From Apus apus (Eukaryota > Chordata > Aves > Apodiformes > Apodidae), in assembly GCF_020740795.1 (NCBI RefSeq), contig NC_067283.1, positions 59,923,966 through 59,987,965 on the forward strand: a stretch of DNA of 64,000 nt, given 5' to 3'. The notes beneath the pieces were generated by a model that was not told the origin of the DNA, made no database searches, and was given only the letters and a program-made list of their open reading frames with translations. Both the position numbers and the translations under genes were made by a program. Below, one piece after another: positions 40,501-53,984 of the stretch (position 1 is its first letter; each line of letters begins with the position of its first letter).

Positions 40501-42237
40501 CAACAGACTGAAAATAAAAATCTGATGGGGCTGGAGAATTGGGAGTTTCTCCAGCTTCCAGGCTACCCACTTTCCAGCCAGAGCATGGGGTGGACTGGAG
40601 GGATTGCAGGAGATGACACGTGAAGGAAGGTGAAAGAAGTTGCCATAAGGAGGAAACAGATACCAGGAAGCACCAAGGTCCACAGCAAGCCTAGGCCAGC
40701 CGGTCTGAATGTCCTGAACGTGTGCTTATGCCACAAGATAATTTGGCAAATTGCTTTAATACAGGCTTTTACAGTTTCCTAAGTTTTGATGAAGAGTAGT
40801 GCATTCACCTTTGATACTGCTCCATATGTATACAACCATCAACAGTTACCTAAAAAAAAAATATTTTACTAGTTCAGTTCAAGTGGAAGCAATCTAGTAA
40901 CTGTAAAGCAGACCTTATAACTTCCAAGGGCCAAGGTGCCTGGACAACAATCACTGACAACAGCAAGTGTACACACTCATTCTTGCAACTTCAAAAAAGA
41001 TTACCATTCACAAGAAGAGTCTGCTAACTAAAAAATTAGCATCTGTACAATTTATGACATATTAGATGTTAAGGTGTCATACAAAAAATTTTGTATGAGA
41101 AATGTTGTGGAAATTCAAATAAATGTTAATAAGCATTGAAGTGTCCAAGTGAGCCCCAGGCAGCTATTATTTTGCTCTAGAGACCACATTCTCTGTATTA
41201 AATTAGTATTTTTAAACTAACTGAGAGGCTAACCACTTGCTGAGATAATAGCTTTCACTAAAATGAAGGAGGAAAATACTGCCTCTTTAATTCACTGCAT
41301 GGTATAGCCACTAACTCAAAACACAAAACAGAAATTAAGGGATAAGTCTGCTTAGATGAAAGCAAAATGCAGAGTGACAAAATGGCCTTATGTAAGAGCA
41401 GAATGTTGTAATTTCAGTCTTTATATGTAGGACATAAGTTCCAACTTAGTTAAAAAGCATGTGGAGAACATGTACCAAATCAATTGAACCATTTTGATGC
41501 AAGAGTGGTTCACTAGGCAATTCCCACTCAAGAAAAATCTGTATACTTAGATGCACTGATGTACAGAACATGCCTTTGCAACGTGGTCACTTTGCAGCTA
41601 AGTACATATCCAGCCAGACAGTAGGAATCTTTACAGCTCCATTAACTGAAGTGAGAGATGAGAAAAGCTGGAGGTCTGACTGATACCAGATTCGCTCCCT
41701 CTCTTCCCCTCTCCCAAGTCCTGAACTGAGAGGAATTTACACCAGCACAATGTTTTACCTAAGATGGCAGAGATAATGACAGTTGACAAGATACAGACAC
41801 AGTTCTCAAACACCCTGACAAAAACATAGTAATAAACATAAAAGCATAAGGATCAAAAAACCAGACTATGTGGACAGCTGTTCCAGGACATTAGTAATCA
41901 TAGACCATGTTGGATGAGAAAGCACTGCAAAACATAATTAAAAAAAAAAAATCTTTCTGCTTCACTGAACTTACTTAAACCTTACTGAAGTCTTATTGCC
42001 TTACTGGAAGTTCCTTTTTGAACTTCCCATCAGTGAGGCCTGTACTGGGTATTTGCCTAAGACTGGTTCTGCAAGTGTTGAATGTGACAGATATAAGGAC
42101 CTCTGGCTGTCCTCTACTGTTACTTCCCATCTACCATGAATGTAGCAGCAGCTTATACATAAGCAAGAGAGAACAGTATCTTGAGCTCTTAACAGGCTCA
42201 TAATTCAGAGGAAGAATAATAATAAAAAAAAAATTAA

Positions 42238-42258
42238 AGAGAGAGAGAGAGAGAGAGA
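42238..42258. repeat. GA dinucleotide microsatellite
   Basis: Uninterrupted alternating GA of about ten units, following an A-rich stretch. Confidence 0.95.
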
Positions 42259-42880
42259 TATAGAAGGGTAATTTTGTTTTCCTTTATCACTGGCATTTTA
42301 TAAGGTAGTATCTTGGAATCTTTCTATGCATTGCTACAATTTACATGGACTGGTGAATTAGAAAGCACCTGAAAAATAAAGAAACTGTACTGCCTGCCAC
42401 AGCTCTTAAAGGAACAGACAAGAATAATTTGTAGCCAAAAGGAAGAGAGGAATGAAAAGTCTTGAGTGTGCTTACTTAAACTTACGGACAAGTGATTTAT
42501 CACAGACAAAACTGTCAACCTAGTTATGAAAGAGACAATAATTACGAAAGGGAAAATCTTTAAGACTACATAAAGCTGATTCAATTAAATATTTTTAAAG
42601 TAAGTTAGTACAATGCACGGGGCTAAAAATCACCTTTTGGATCTGCAACAAAAATCCACAAAAAATAATTAATTTTACCGAAAAGCAAAGTCAAGGTCCA
42701 TCAGGAAATAATCAGCATGTAAAAACAAACACAGCTCATGTATAGCACATAGGGCACAACACAGTTAAGATTAGATCAGCTTGACTAAGTAACTGTACAT
42801 GATACTAGCCCAGTTACATAAGGTTCTCTCCAAATACAATTTAGGAATACAAACTCAGAAGAGGAATTAACAGCTTAAAT

Positions 42881-42962
42881 TAAAAAACAAAAACAAACAA
42901 AAAATCCACAACCCCCCAGAAAAACCACACAACAACACACAACAAAAAACAATCCCCCCAAT
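42881..42962. repeat. A/C-rich low-complexity block
   Basis: About 80 bp composed almost only of A and C on the plus strand (runs such as ACAACAACACACAAC and CCCCCC), so T/G-rich in the CTDP1 transcript. Confidence 0.85.
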
Positions 42963-45900
42963 TTCTAAAGCAGTAAGACTAACAGAATGTATTAAATATT
43001 CATCATAGGTCATTTTTGCTGGCCTCTAAACATACAAGTAATTTTATCAGTGCAGAAAGGAATCAATACTCTAGAGGTTTACAGGAGTGCTTCTCAGTGA
43101 ATTCTCAGGAAGTAACCTCACAAGATTACCCATGAATAACCTCTGGGAAGGAGAACTGCACTTCACCCTGTGTACTGAGATAATCAGTTATGAATGGAAA
43201 GACACCTGTATGTCTTCATGTGATTTGTATGCCATTAATATCCTTTGCGTAACCTGCTTTAGCTAATAATTTTTTTTTTAAACAAATACAGTAATTTGAA
43301 TTGGACTCCACTTTCTGGATTTTGTCACTGAAGTACTGCAGATCTGCACAACTTTGTAGTATCTGGTAGGTCAGCAACTTACATCAAGCCCAGGGAAAGG
43401 GCACTGATGCCACACAATCACACCAAAAGTGGGCTATGAATGGTCCAGTACCTCCATGGTAAGCAGGTGGATAAATGGACTCTTGCTGTAACAGGGGACG
43501 GGAAGACCTGCAGACAACTCATCTCTCTCTCTTTTTAAAAGGCTTTTCCATTAGTCACTTTTCAACTCAAGTCAGTGAAAGGAAAAGTAGATTCCTTCCC
43601 TGTGAGAATACTGGTTTTGAGAAAACAAGAATAATCCTGAAACAGGTATTATGGACAGATATGTCTAGTTATGTTATTACTGACTGCATTTAGCTGTTTG
43701 GAAAACTCATCCTTAAAGACAGTTTTCAATCCTTGCCCTTTGCTGAAACCAGCAATGCAGAAAGAAGACAACAGCATACTATACACAACCCCATGTAAAT
43801 AGCATTTTTATGGGGTAATCTTTTGCAGTTACCACATAGCCAGTTGCTTAGAAATACAAGTGTATTCAGGCCTTTAAAAATTACTATAAACAAGCTAATT
43901 TGACTGGCAGCATTTAATTCTGCTTCTTTTTACCATTCCATAGCAGAGACAAACAGCAGCATCCAGTTGCAAAGCACCTGTGTCTAGCTAGCACAGAAAA
44001 CAAAGGGGATACATGCTCTCTCAACTGTGAGGCAGCAGCAATAGCAAGCTTTGTATTTCCCAAGTAGGGATCCATTCCTTATGCACTTACTCTGATTTGG
44101 CAATTGCCCTTTGAACACATTTAATACTCTTGTTCTTACACTTCCCTAAAGTTCAAACAGTCCATCATGCCATAGAGAAAAGAAGCTACCACTGGATCTG
44201 ATCTCCCAGATCTTTGGCACCGAAAAAGATACACAAGGCTAAGTGACCTTAAAATGCAACCCAATAGCTGGTATGCTAGTAACTTCTTTGACTTATTTGA
44301 TATCAATAGCCCAACTACAGCTACAATAATAAAATAAGATAAAAATCTATATAAGATCAAATTTTAGTAGATATGCCCATCCATTGAAGTTCTTTTCTGT
44401 AGAATACTAGACTGGTGGAAGGGAAACATTTTGGCAGCAGCTATAACCTCAAATCATACTCATGGAACCAAAGCTAAGTCAACTATGAAAAAAAATCCAT
44501 TGGAATTTAGGCTTCATTTGTTCATGTAGTCTAGTTTCCAAACATTACACACATCTAAGTAAAAGCATAATTTAAAAACAAAACATTGTCATTTAAGATC
44601 TGTGTATCTGTAGGATCTGTAGACCAATTTCCCTGTTCTAGTCATAGCAGCACAGTGAGCAATCAATGACAAAACAAACAGAGCCACAAGATTTAAATTT
44701 TTACCAAGTTCCACACAGTATCTTTAAAAATAACAAATATTTTATGCAGTAATTCTGGAAATCATGTGTGCTTACTTTTGGCTCAGTGCACACATTGCAA
44801 CAGCAATTCACTAATGTTTTACAAAAGCCAAACCATTAGAAAAATGTTGTTGGTTTTGGTTGTTGTGTACTAACAAGCTTTAAGTACCACTGACAACCCA
44901 GAAGAAGAGACAGATGGATTCAGGGACTGGCACCATGACAAAACAACCCCAAAATTATTTCTTGTGAAAGTGTGAGATCAAATGGGCAAAGCAATTTGGA
45001 ACAACAACAACAACAAAATTACTCAAAGAGTTAAAGGCTTGCACTCATCTGAGATTCAGAGTAGATCATCAGTGGCTGAAAGTAACTGAATGTTTCACTA
45101 GAAAACCAGCTCAAAGCTCCTCCAGTACCTCTCTAGCAACAGCACACCTCAAAATTACACTATGCTGTATCCAGAAATTCTTTCTTTCTTTGGTAAAATC
45201 TGCAGTTACCTTCTCACACTTGGTTATATTTTCTGAAGGTAACTCTTCAGACCTGTTACGAACCTTGCAAGCAACCTGCTGCCAAAAGCTAGCAAGTTAA
45301 ACATTTTCATCCCCACACCAGTGAATGACCAAAGCTCAAAGACTGATTTAGTTTCAGGGTCACCAGGTTTTATGGTACAGTCAGACACAGCGCATGAATT
45401 AATGAAAGCATGATGTGCACCAATAGGTATTTTTTCCTCCATATATCATTTAATATTGTGTAAGCTAGCGGCTCATTTGAAAAAAGTGCACACAAAGAGA
45501 AGTAAAAAATAAGCAGCTGCTAGAGGTCCACAATGCATTTCAAATAATGTGGTTTTGAATGAAAAAAGTACAGTTCACTCTGACAGAAAGCTCCCTTAAT
45601 CTGAGAATCACCATAGCTATGATTTAACAGGACTGCAATTACATGCCTGCAGATAATGAGGCCCCATGCTCTCCTTTAGTAAAGCAAATGCCTTTTGCAT
45701 CCATAGACCTCCCATTCTGCCACTGTTTTTTTTACAGATGATTTTTAAGATGCACTTTAAAAACAAAAAAGTTTAAAGTGACAGGTGTCAAAGCTAACAC
45801 ACAGCAAACGTGGTAACATATTTTGTGAGACAAAACTACACTTAATGAAGTTCTGTTTTAAAGGCCTTGTTACACACAAAGGTACTCCTGTTCGCCAATT

Positions 45901-46090
45901 CAAGTTTGCTTTGCAGAACATTACAGCATTTTAGACTGAATTGTACTTAGTCTGCTGTGGCTTCTACTTTAAGTTACACTAGGAGCATATGAGGTCATCT
46001 CACATACATGCATAATTTAACAGAAGTTAAACAGTTAAGCATAACTATCAATCATTATGTTAGAAATCTGTCAGAATTCGTTAAGCTCAC

Positions 46091-46256
46091 CTCTTTATCC
46101 ATACTCTCTAAATCCTCTTTACATAGGGTGTACAGGGGCATTGTCTCAGACATACTTGGCTGGCGTTTCCGCTTAGATGGACCAGGCTGCTCTTCATTTT
46201 CTCTTCCTGGTAGGTCGTCTTCTTCAAACATCTGCTGCTGATGTGGTTGAACAACT
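46091..46256 (-). CDS. CTDP1: CTDP1 coding exon, KRKR basic motif and conserved SMSETMPLY block
   Basis: Third CTDP1 exon in the window, 166 nt. It completes the split Arg codon, then reads VVQPHQQQMFEEDDLPG, an EEQPGPSKRKR basic cluster that may serve as a nuclear localisation signal, and the strongly conserved QPSMSETMPLYTLCKEDLES block, ending MDKE at a codon boundary (phase 0). The acceptor is TTTTTCAG|AGTTGTT with a T-rich tract; the donor is AAAGAG|GTGAGC. The SMSETMPLY block is nearly invariant among vertebrate FCP1 proteins as I recall them. The glutamine run HQQQ is slightly different from the mammalian PQPQ. The nuclear-signal role is inference from composition; the exon identity is not in doubt. 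Confidence 0.97.
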
Positions 46257-49200
46257 CTGAAAAATTGCAGGGGTCCCACATAAGACAGACTTACTTGATT
46301 TACAGCTTAAAATCCTATAAAGAATTCATGACTGCTGAATACCTATGACTTGGCTTATTAGGGTGCTGTACACATTAACAGAAGAAAGATCAATTTTCCC
46401 AATAATTGCTTTTGTTTTCAGTCTGATGACTTTAAGTTCTTATTCTACCTTTGACAAGGTACTCGCTCTCCTGCCTTCCCATTGCTCTTCTAAGTAACCA
46501 TCAAATCTTTATTGAAGCCAAGAGTTTCAGTATCTGAGGGTGGTGATGATTAAGAAAGCGTACAGTCTGGTCTCTGCTGACAAGAGTTTCAGCGTAGGAT
46601 GGCTGCTTCTCATCAAGCCTAGATTTTCAAGACAACTTTAGATCAGCAGCCTCACCCAAAAAAGCCATTATTAAATAATGTAAATCCAGTTACAGGTAAG
46701 GTCCTATAAAATCGTTTCTCCTCTCACAAACTTGACAGCTTCCTAAGAAGGCCATCTGAATATTATGAATTTTTTGTACATCAGTATTTCAATCCCAGAA
46801 TGTCTGAAAACTGTAAACCCCACAAAGCTGTCAATCAAGCTAACTTTGAGGGTTCTTATTCCCTAAAAACACATCTCTCCTCTCAGAACCCACTGACAGC
46901 TGCAGGAGATGTGTATACATTTTTTTAATCGGGGGTGATGAGGGAAAGGAGCCAAGCCATTACTGTGCTACCCAGGACTATGGTGTCTGCTGCAGAGTTG
47001 ACACCTCAGCACTACTCAGCAAACACAACAGCAATGTATAGTCTGCATTTCTGTAGAGTGTAATTTGCTATGAAACCAAAATAACATTGGGTTGTTGTGG
47101 AAATGAACAAGCCCAACTGTTTAAGTTTTTTGTTACATACAGCTTAACAGTTTTGGTTTTTTGTTTTTCTCCCTGTACTATTTCATAAGACCACACAGTT
47201 TTACTTTGCTATTAAACTGCTTTCTGACAATTTTAATAGCTAAAAGAGGAAAAACATACAGCATCCTACTGTATTTTCCAAAAGGATCTTTAAAAACATT
47301 CCCATGCCTTTTTAATAGGTACAATAGCCAAGAAAAAGATGGTGATGCTACTGACATTTAGTAAAACAGAAAATGACAAAACAGATGGTATAAGCATCTT
47401 GCACAACTGTATTAAAATCAAGACAAGTTTGACCGTGACAAGAATTATACACAAGTGACATATAGCAGACAGCCAAGCAGATCTTAGACTAGAAATAAAT
47501 CTAGTATATATTTTTAAGAACACATTAGCATACTGATGACAGTGAGAACTTGTCCTTCTTCAGAATAAAATGTGAGACCATTCTTGACCACATTATACAC
47601 AAACATTAACTGTAAAATACCTGTATTAATAGCTCCTAAAGGCTTCTGACAGATTTTTCTCCCCCCAGTATTTTTCAACTGCTATTAGGTAAGAAACACT
47701 GGGACGTCTCACCAAATAATTCAAAAAAGCAATACAAAGCAATGACATGTTTAAGGTTTGTAAGACACATTTTTATTTTATCAAAGACATTTTTCAGGCT
47801 TTACATTTCCAGCTGCTTGTTATGTTGATTAAAATTTAAAGACATAAAAATGCAGGAATTTACATTTATTTCTAATCAGATGAGATTCGTGAGTACTTTT
47901 ATAAAAAATGATGCTATATTCAAACTTTCACAGGGTATTTGGAGCTTGCCAGTCTTAACATGCAAAAGGACATGCATGTGTGCTAGAGCTCACTGTATGC
48001 AGGGTGGGTTCCACATGTACAGAAGTAACAAACATCTCAACACTGTCACTGACACAGCATCAGGGCAAAAGCCAAAATAGCATTATAATAATGAAAATCT
48101 TAGAAATATTTAAATTCCATTAATGATTTCAATTTGGTGCTTCATATTTTTGCTGTCATAACAAGACTGATAACATTAGATAGAATTGTAAGGAGTATGT
48201 AAATTAAGACAAAAATTTTAAGTGAAATTAATGCATATGAATCTTAAAGAATTCCTTCAGCAACCACCATCTTCTTGACACACCTTTTTGAACCAAACAT
48301 TTAGTGCATCTTAGCCTTACTTAAAACTAGACTGCCACTTTTAAGTTCTCACACGTAAATTATATCCATATTTTAAGACGTGTTTCATCTGTTCCTGTAT
48401 TATTAGAGTTCACTAGATTTCAATTTGTAACGCTACTTTTTTTTTTTTCTTTATTCTAGTCCAGGGTGCCATTAGCATTTGCATTTTTTGGACAACTCTG
48501 CATTGCATATCTCATTAACAGCTACAACTTAAGGGTTTACTGCAATGTTTGTAGAATACTAGTTCCATATGAAAATGCTAATTGTTGAGATACCTATGGA
48601 GTGTCAAAGGTCTGATACACGAGTTATTTTTAAAAAGGAATCCTTCCAGTTCTGAGACAGAGAAGAGCTCCTGCCGGCTGTCAATAGCTACTGAGCAGCA
48701 TTGCACTCCCTTCCAGTACAGCTGCAAATTCCTTGTCACCTTTCCCTAACCGTCAGGATGCAAGAGCCATGACAAAAAGCAGGTGCTCAAGTCTCACAAA
48801 GCTGACCGCAATGACAAGATCTATGCCTGTTGCACAAATGCTGTTTGAATAAACTGAGTTCTCTAATTCACTAGCAAGAGTTTTGCTGCAAATTCTGTGT
48901 AGACATCTAATTTAATAATATCCAATTTTAAATTATGTTTCACATTAAATTCCAGAAAGAAGCCAAAAATGTTGAACACAACATAAAAAATGAGAACTGC
49001 AACAGTTCTTAGGAAATGGTACTAAAGGTAACTTGAAGGCCTTTTCAGTAACCAGCCTTGCACAAAGTTATTTTCTAAGCACAGTCTATTCTTACAGGAA
49101 GAGACTGAGGACCATTGTTACACCATGTGCAGCTACCATCTCCCCAGGGTTTCCTCTCACAGCAGTGCAATTTCATTGCCAACTGTATGAAATTCAGAAG

Positions 49201-51603
49201 CAGACAAATTTTAAGAAAACTATCAAAGATGATAATAGGAGGCTTTGACTATATCCACCCACAACAGGAGCAGCTGTGTGTATTAGCGGCTTTATCTAAC
49301 TCTGCTTAAATTAAATGGCTTAATTGCAAACACTCTCATCTGTCTGCAGAAGGTGAACATACAAAGTCTACCAAGCCACCATATATATTGCTCTCTACCA
49401 AGAAATTGCTGCACTAAGCTAATTTCCTTTAAAGTCAAACATTATATCAATATTTAAACTGGAAGTGAAGCTTTTTAAAAAAGCTATCATTGATGTATGC
49501 ATTAAGACAAAGCAAGGCAACAATACAGTACTCCTGCTTCAGCTCTTGCTCAGTCAAAGCACAGCAAAGCTAGTCCTATTCAGCTTTTTGTTACATCTTG
49601 ACAGCCTTCATGCTCTGCCTGCACTGTACTTCCTATCCATTAAAAGAACTTCAAGCAGTATTTGATCAGTACACTGCTTGCCTCCTGGACATTATAACAA
49701 CACTCTTCACCACCTTAATTAAAGATAGTGGAACTGCTCTGAGACATACAGACATGGTCCAATAAAGATTAGTGTTTACAGGTCACTAATTTTACAACTG
49801 GAACCAAATCAACAGGAATTTATGATGAAAATGTTGACTATTTCCCAGAGTATATCTTATGCTAATCTCTTTTCTTACAGCTGCTTAGTTATGAGTTACA
49901 GTTGCAGCACTGAGGAGTTGGATTCACTTTTTTAGAATAAAGCATCTCAAGCCTGAACATTGACAGGCAAAAAAATGCTTATGTGAAATAAAGTGAGTAG
50001 AAAGGAAATATAGCCTCACTCCACCTTCAGAAACGCTCTGGGGCTCTCAGAAACTTAGCTAAGAGGACACCTGAAGTATATTTCTCTCCTTTTCCAGAGA
50101 ATGTTCAAGCAAAGCAGCACTTCTGAATTAAAAAATACAGGCTTAGGTGTAGACATAACTCTTCATATTAAGTTGCCGACAAAGGTGAAACAAACATCAA
50201 AACCTGTTCTTTTTAGGCATAGAGTGATGCATTAATATAAACATAAACCATCATATTGAAGAATTATTTTAGAAGTATCACAACAATTATATACACATAC
50301 AACATTCCCAGCTCTATTTCTAGACAGATTCCTTTTCTCAATAACTGACAGAAAAAAGAAAAGCTATTCATCTCCTCTCTGGATACATGCTGTCTTGATT
50401 ATTTAAACTTTTCCTGTTCAATTAACATGTCATAGTAAATTAAACTACAGGCTTTAAAGACAGTTAAAAAGGAACTAAACACAAGATGTCTTCACAAACA
50501 AGAGTCAAAAAACCCATGTTGACAGAAAAAAGGAACTTGAAATAAGAAGAAGCCTATAAAAAGATGACAGCTGAAAATAACATAGGTTGAAATGATTTAG
50601 CAACAGAAGATAGAGTGTAAACATAAGAAGCTACACTAATGTACAAAATCTTTACAAGTAATAACTGCAAAAATGGCAGGGGAGGGAAAAGAAAGGTAGA
50701 AAACTGTGCATTTCTAACTGTACTTTTTATAACTTGGAAAACTGAATTGCTTTATAACAACTGCTATGCACTGATCACATAGTACAAAGGCATTCTGATC
50801 ACATTTTACAAAAAGAAAAAGCTTTGCCTTCAACTGGATACTTCTTTACTATTATAGCCAAAAAGTCTTGCTAAACTTGTCAGCATTCCAGAAAGTAGAT
50901 ATGATTATGGAGATACATAGGGATGAATTTTAGATATTTTATGTGTCCTTAGGAGACAAGCGGTGTTGTAGCTCAACCAAAGCTACACATTTTCATTAAA
51001 TCCAGATGCTAGCCTTTGTACTTCAAAAAGCAGTCCACCTCCTCTCCTCCTGCTGCTTGAGCCTTTCTTTATTGGTTGAAGGATTATTAATTAGCACTCA
51101 GTCATATGGCCTTATTTAATAATACTCTGTTAGCTATACCCCCTCTTGTACTATTTCTGACACTCCTCAAAACAAAACACAAAGCTAATGTCCCATCTGA
51201 AGGAATAAGGAGGAGAAGAAAATTTTATAAATAAATATCAAAACTATCAGATACATTTTAGAGACAAAAAAACAATCCACTATTCTAAGACTTGTTAAAA
51301 ACATTAGGCTGCCTCACTTCAGGGATCAGTTCTAATACTCTTCAAAGTGCACGAACTACACACTGCGTTTATTTCTTATGAGGTTTCTATTCACACTTAG
51401 GTGAGGCACAAAAAGCATCTGGAATTCTACGATTCTGATTTCACTTCAGCTGACAATTAACTTACACTCATTTCCCTGGCTTTCTAGAAAGCATAGTAAG
51501 TAAAGCAAAGATGAGAATTTCATCAAATGCAAAGATAACAAGTGTTACATTCACTAGAGCATCAGAAAATACAGTTTAAGTGACGCAGCTATGCTTTAGG
51601 TAC
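46257..51603 (-). other. CTDP1: CTDP1 intron, about 5.3 kb
   Basis: Donor GTACCT, acceptor TTTTTCAG on the minus strand. The sequence is AT-rich, with only short homopolymer runs such as the T tract near 48437. I found no CR1 copy, RNA gene or coding segment in it. Confidence 0.9.
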
Positions 51604-51834
51604 CTGAAGGATGAATGTTCACCGTGGACTGGCAAGGTAATGGGAGGAGCTGGAGACTGGATGTACATCGACTGGCCAGAGGCCTGAGTGCCCTTCCTGA
51701 TTAGCTTCCCAGTATTTGGATCATAAAGTCGAACTTCAAGACCAGGTTGAGACTTTGGATGGATGGGTGTTGGGTGAAACAGAGCTGTCTGAAGTGTGCT
51801 GTGTGTATCAGGAAATGTGGCAGGGCTATTCTCT
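51604..51834 (-). CDS. CTDP1: CTDP1 coding exon, post-BRCT proline-rich linker
   Basis: Second CTDP1 exon in the window, 231 nt, starting with the third base of the split Arg codon and continuing ENSPATFPDTHSTLQTALF. It then encodes LEVRLYDPNTGKLIRKGTQ and ends HSSFR with two bases of another split Arg codon. These blocks match the linker that follows BRCT in vertebrate FCP1, where the conserved core is the V-R-Y-D-N-T-G-K-L-I-R stretch. The exon is rich in Pro, Ser and Thr and has no predicted fold of its own. The acceptor is ATCCAACAG preceded by a long T run (AATTTTTTTTTT class) and the donor is CTTCAG|GTACCT. It lies 4.8 kb from the upstream exon, and a decayed CR1 fills about half of that intron. 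Confidence 0.96.
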
Positions 51835-53955
51835 CTGTTGGATGAAATTAAAAAAAAAATTGCTTTAGAAATTTAAATGAGCTATCTAACCAGAACGTAA
51901 ACAACAAGCATTGCTTTCTTGTAAGGGAGAAAGCAGGGGGCTGGGAGTGGGGCAGAAATGGTTTGAAAGATTTCTGAAGAAATATTTCTTCTCCCCCACT
52001 TGCATTAAAGTCTTACTGAATTTAAAACAGAAAAATTCAGATAACATAGTATTTACATTATTTAAAAATTATTAAACGTGCCTTGAGAATTGTCTCAACA
52101 TAGAATGCTATTAAAACTACTTCCAGGCAGTAACAACTGTACAACTAGAGTAGCATAATAATCTGCATATATACAAAGAGTAAAACATGCTATGTATCAG
52201 ATCTTAGTACCTGCTCTCTAAACAGGCTCCGAGAGAAAATAAACACATTATATTAATTTGCAAGTAATTCAAACCAACTTGTTAAAATACTAAGCCTATG
52301 ACCACCCTGCCGCCTTTTAAAACATAATTTTAAAAGTGTCAGCAGAAACAGAGATCAGTCTGAAGTAATCACCATTATGGCATACTATCCAATTATTATG
52401 AAGTGCTACAAAAAAAGGAAGCAAACTAAATAATAACAAAAAAAATAAAACAGTGTGTTACACACCGTGAAACCAATGCGACAGAAAAGATAAATTGTAT
52501 TCTAACACATATCACAAGCGTCATAAAACTGGAGTTTTTACCAAGTGTTTTCATGGACATTTCTCAAGTAGTCTTGTAGTATCAGTTCTTAAAGGCAACC
52601 AATTCTAAGTTTACTTATTGTTTTTTTTATATTTTAAAGCTCACTTTAATGCAAATATTTTCTCATATTGGATGAGTTCATCCCTCATCTATTTCATAAG
52701 TGCTTTGGACCAGCAACCACTGTTTCAAGCAGCTTCACAAAGGAGAAGAATATTTTCCAAAGAAGTTGCACATTTTGAGTTAATAAAAGTACTTGCATTA
52801 AGATAAAGGTCTTACTGACTGAAGTTGGGGGTGGGGGGCTGTTTGAGGGAAAGTATGAAGCGAAGGTATACTGTATTTGAAACATGGAAGTAGGAAAATA
52901 TTATCATGGTCTTTCACCGAAATGAAGGAGTAAATTAAGATACACAGAAGGAGGAACATTCATCTAGACATCAAAAAATGACGTGTTCAAGTCACTGTCC
53001 AGATTTCTACTGAGAACTGGCAGTGTCAGACCTCTTAAGAAAAGTTAAACATCCCATACAAATACTCCAAAGTTGGATTAAAAAAAAAAAATCTGATAGC
53101 ACTTTGAAAAAGACAAAATATTCTAGTCCAGCCAAAAGTAGCCTACATTTCTTTCTTAAGTTTTAGAGTTCTTGGGTTTCTACCTAGTCTCTCATTTGAT
53201 AAGGTACTTCACTTCTAGACATTTCTACTTCTAGTGACTTTCAGTGACTTTGGAGTATCTGACACATGTACCTTCTGCCCTCAAAGGACTAGTGACTTCT
53301 AAGCAGAAAGCAGACCTCTAGCCTGCTTAGACAATCACATTAGTTTCAGTTTAATACAGAAAACCTAACATGCTATGCCTCTTCCTGTCTAAACAGAGAA
53401 CGGAAGGTCTTCCCACTAGGCTTGCAAGGTGATATTTATACATCTATCCAAAACAGGCAAAAAGTCAAGAAGCAGCAGCTGGCCCTACAGTATCTTGTCA
53501 TGAGTTATTTAGCCATGGCACCTCCTATTCTCTCAATACTTCCTTTCTTCCAGTTTCTGCTTTTATCTTCATGACTTCTAACCACTCTTGTGATTTTTCT
53601 GCTGTATTTTTCTGTTTCTCTCTTCCTTCTCACTACCAAGTCTCAGAAAAAATGCCTTTACCAATTTTTCATGTTTTGGAGCATGAACATTTTTTTGTCA
53701 TTTGGCAGCATGAATGATTCTATGCCTTGGTGGCATTTCCTCTGTTAGTTTGCGGATGACAAGGTCAGCTGCTCCAGCTGAAGATGGCTAACACCAACAA
53801 CTGCTAAAGAAACTACTGGTACCATAGACTTCTCCTTATTCTGCTAGTTGCTGAACTGCCCCCCTATCCCTTAACAGTCTTCAGTTAAAAGATGGACCAA
53901 AATGGATCGAAACTAAGAGTTCTACATGAAATCCGTAATCACTGCACACCATTCT

Positions 53956-53980
53956 GAATTTGTCAGAAACTGACAAATTC
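53956..53980. repeat. Perfect 11-bp inverted repeat (hairpin)
   Basis: GAATTTGTCAG and its exact reverse complement CTGACAAATTC are separated by AAA. It sits just before the 5' end of the long CR1. Confidence 0.9.
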
Positions 53981-53984
53981 TGCT

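Larger units (their letters stand above)
30593..46090 (-). other. CTDP1: CTDP1 intron, about 15.5 kb
   Basis: Donor GTGAGC, acceptor TTGACAG on the minus strand. It contains two minus-strand CR1 fragments (33285-33455 and 38962-39551), a TAATAAG-type tandem repeat at 40402-40500, a GA microsatellite at 42238-42258, and an A/C-rich low-complexity block at 42881-42962. A somewhat GC-rich patch at 40500-40720 is not recognised. No other feature is supported. Confidence 0.9.

Noticed and set aside
51400..51445. ATTCTACGATTCTGATT resembling a CR1 tail
   Set aside because: No CR1 body is recognisable on either side, so the match is probably chance.
53700..53730. ATGATTCTATG string resembling a CR1 tail
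   Set aside because: Too short and not preceded by CR1 3' sequence.
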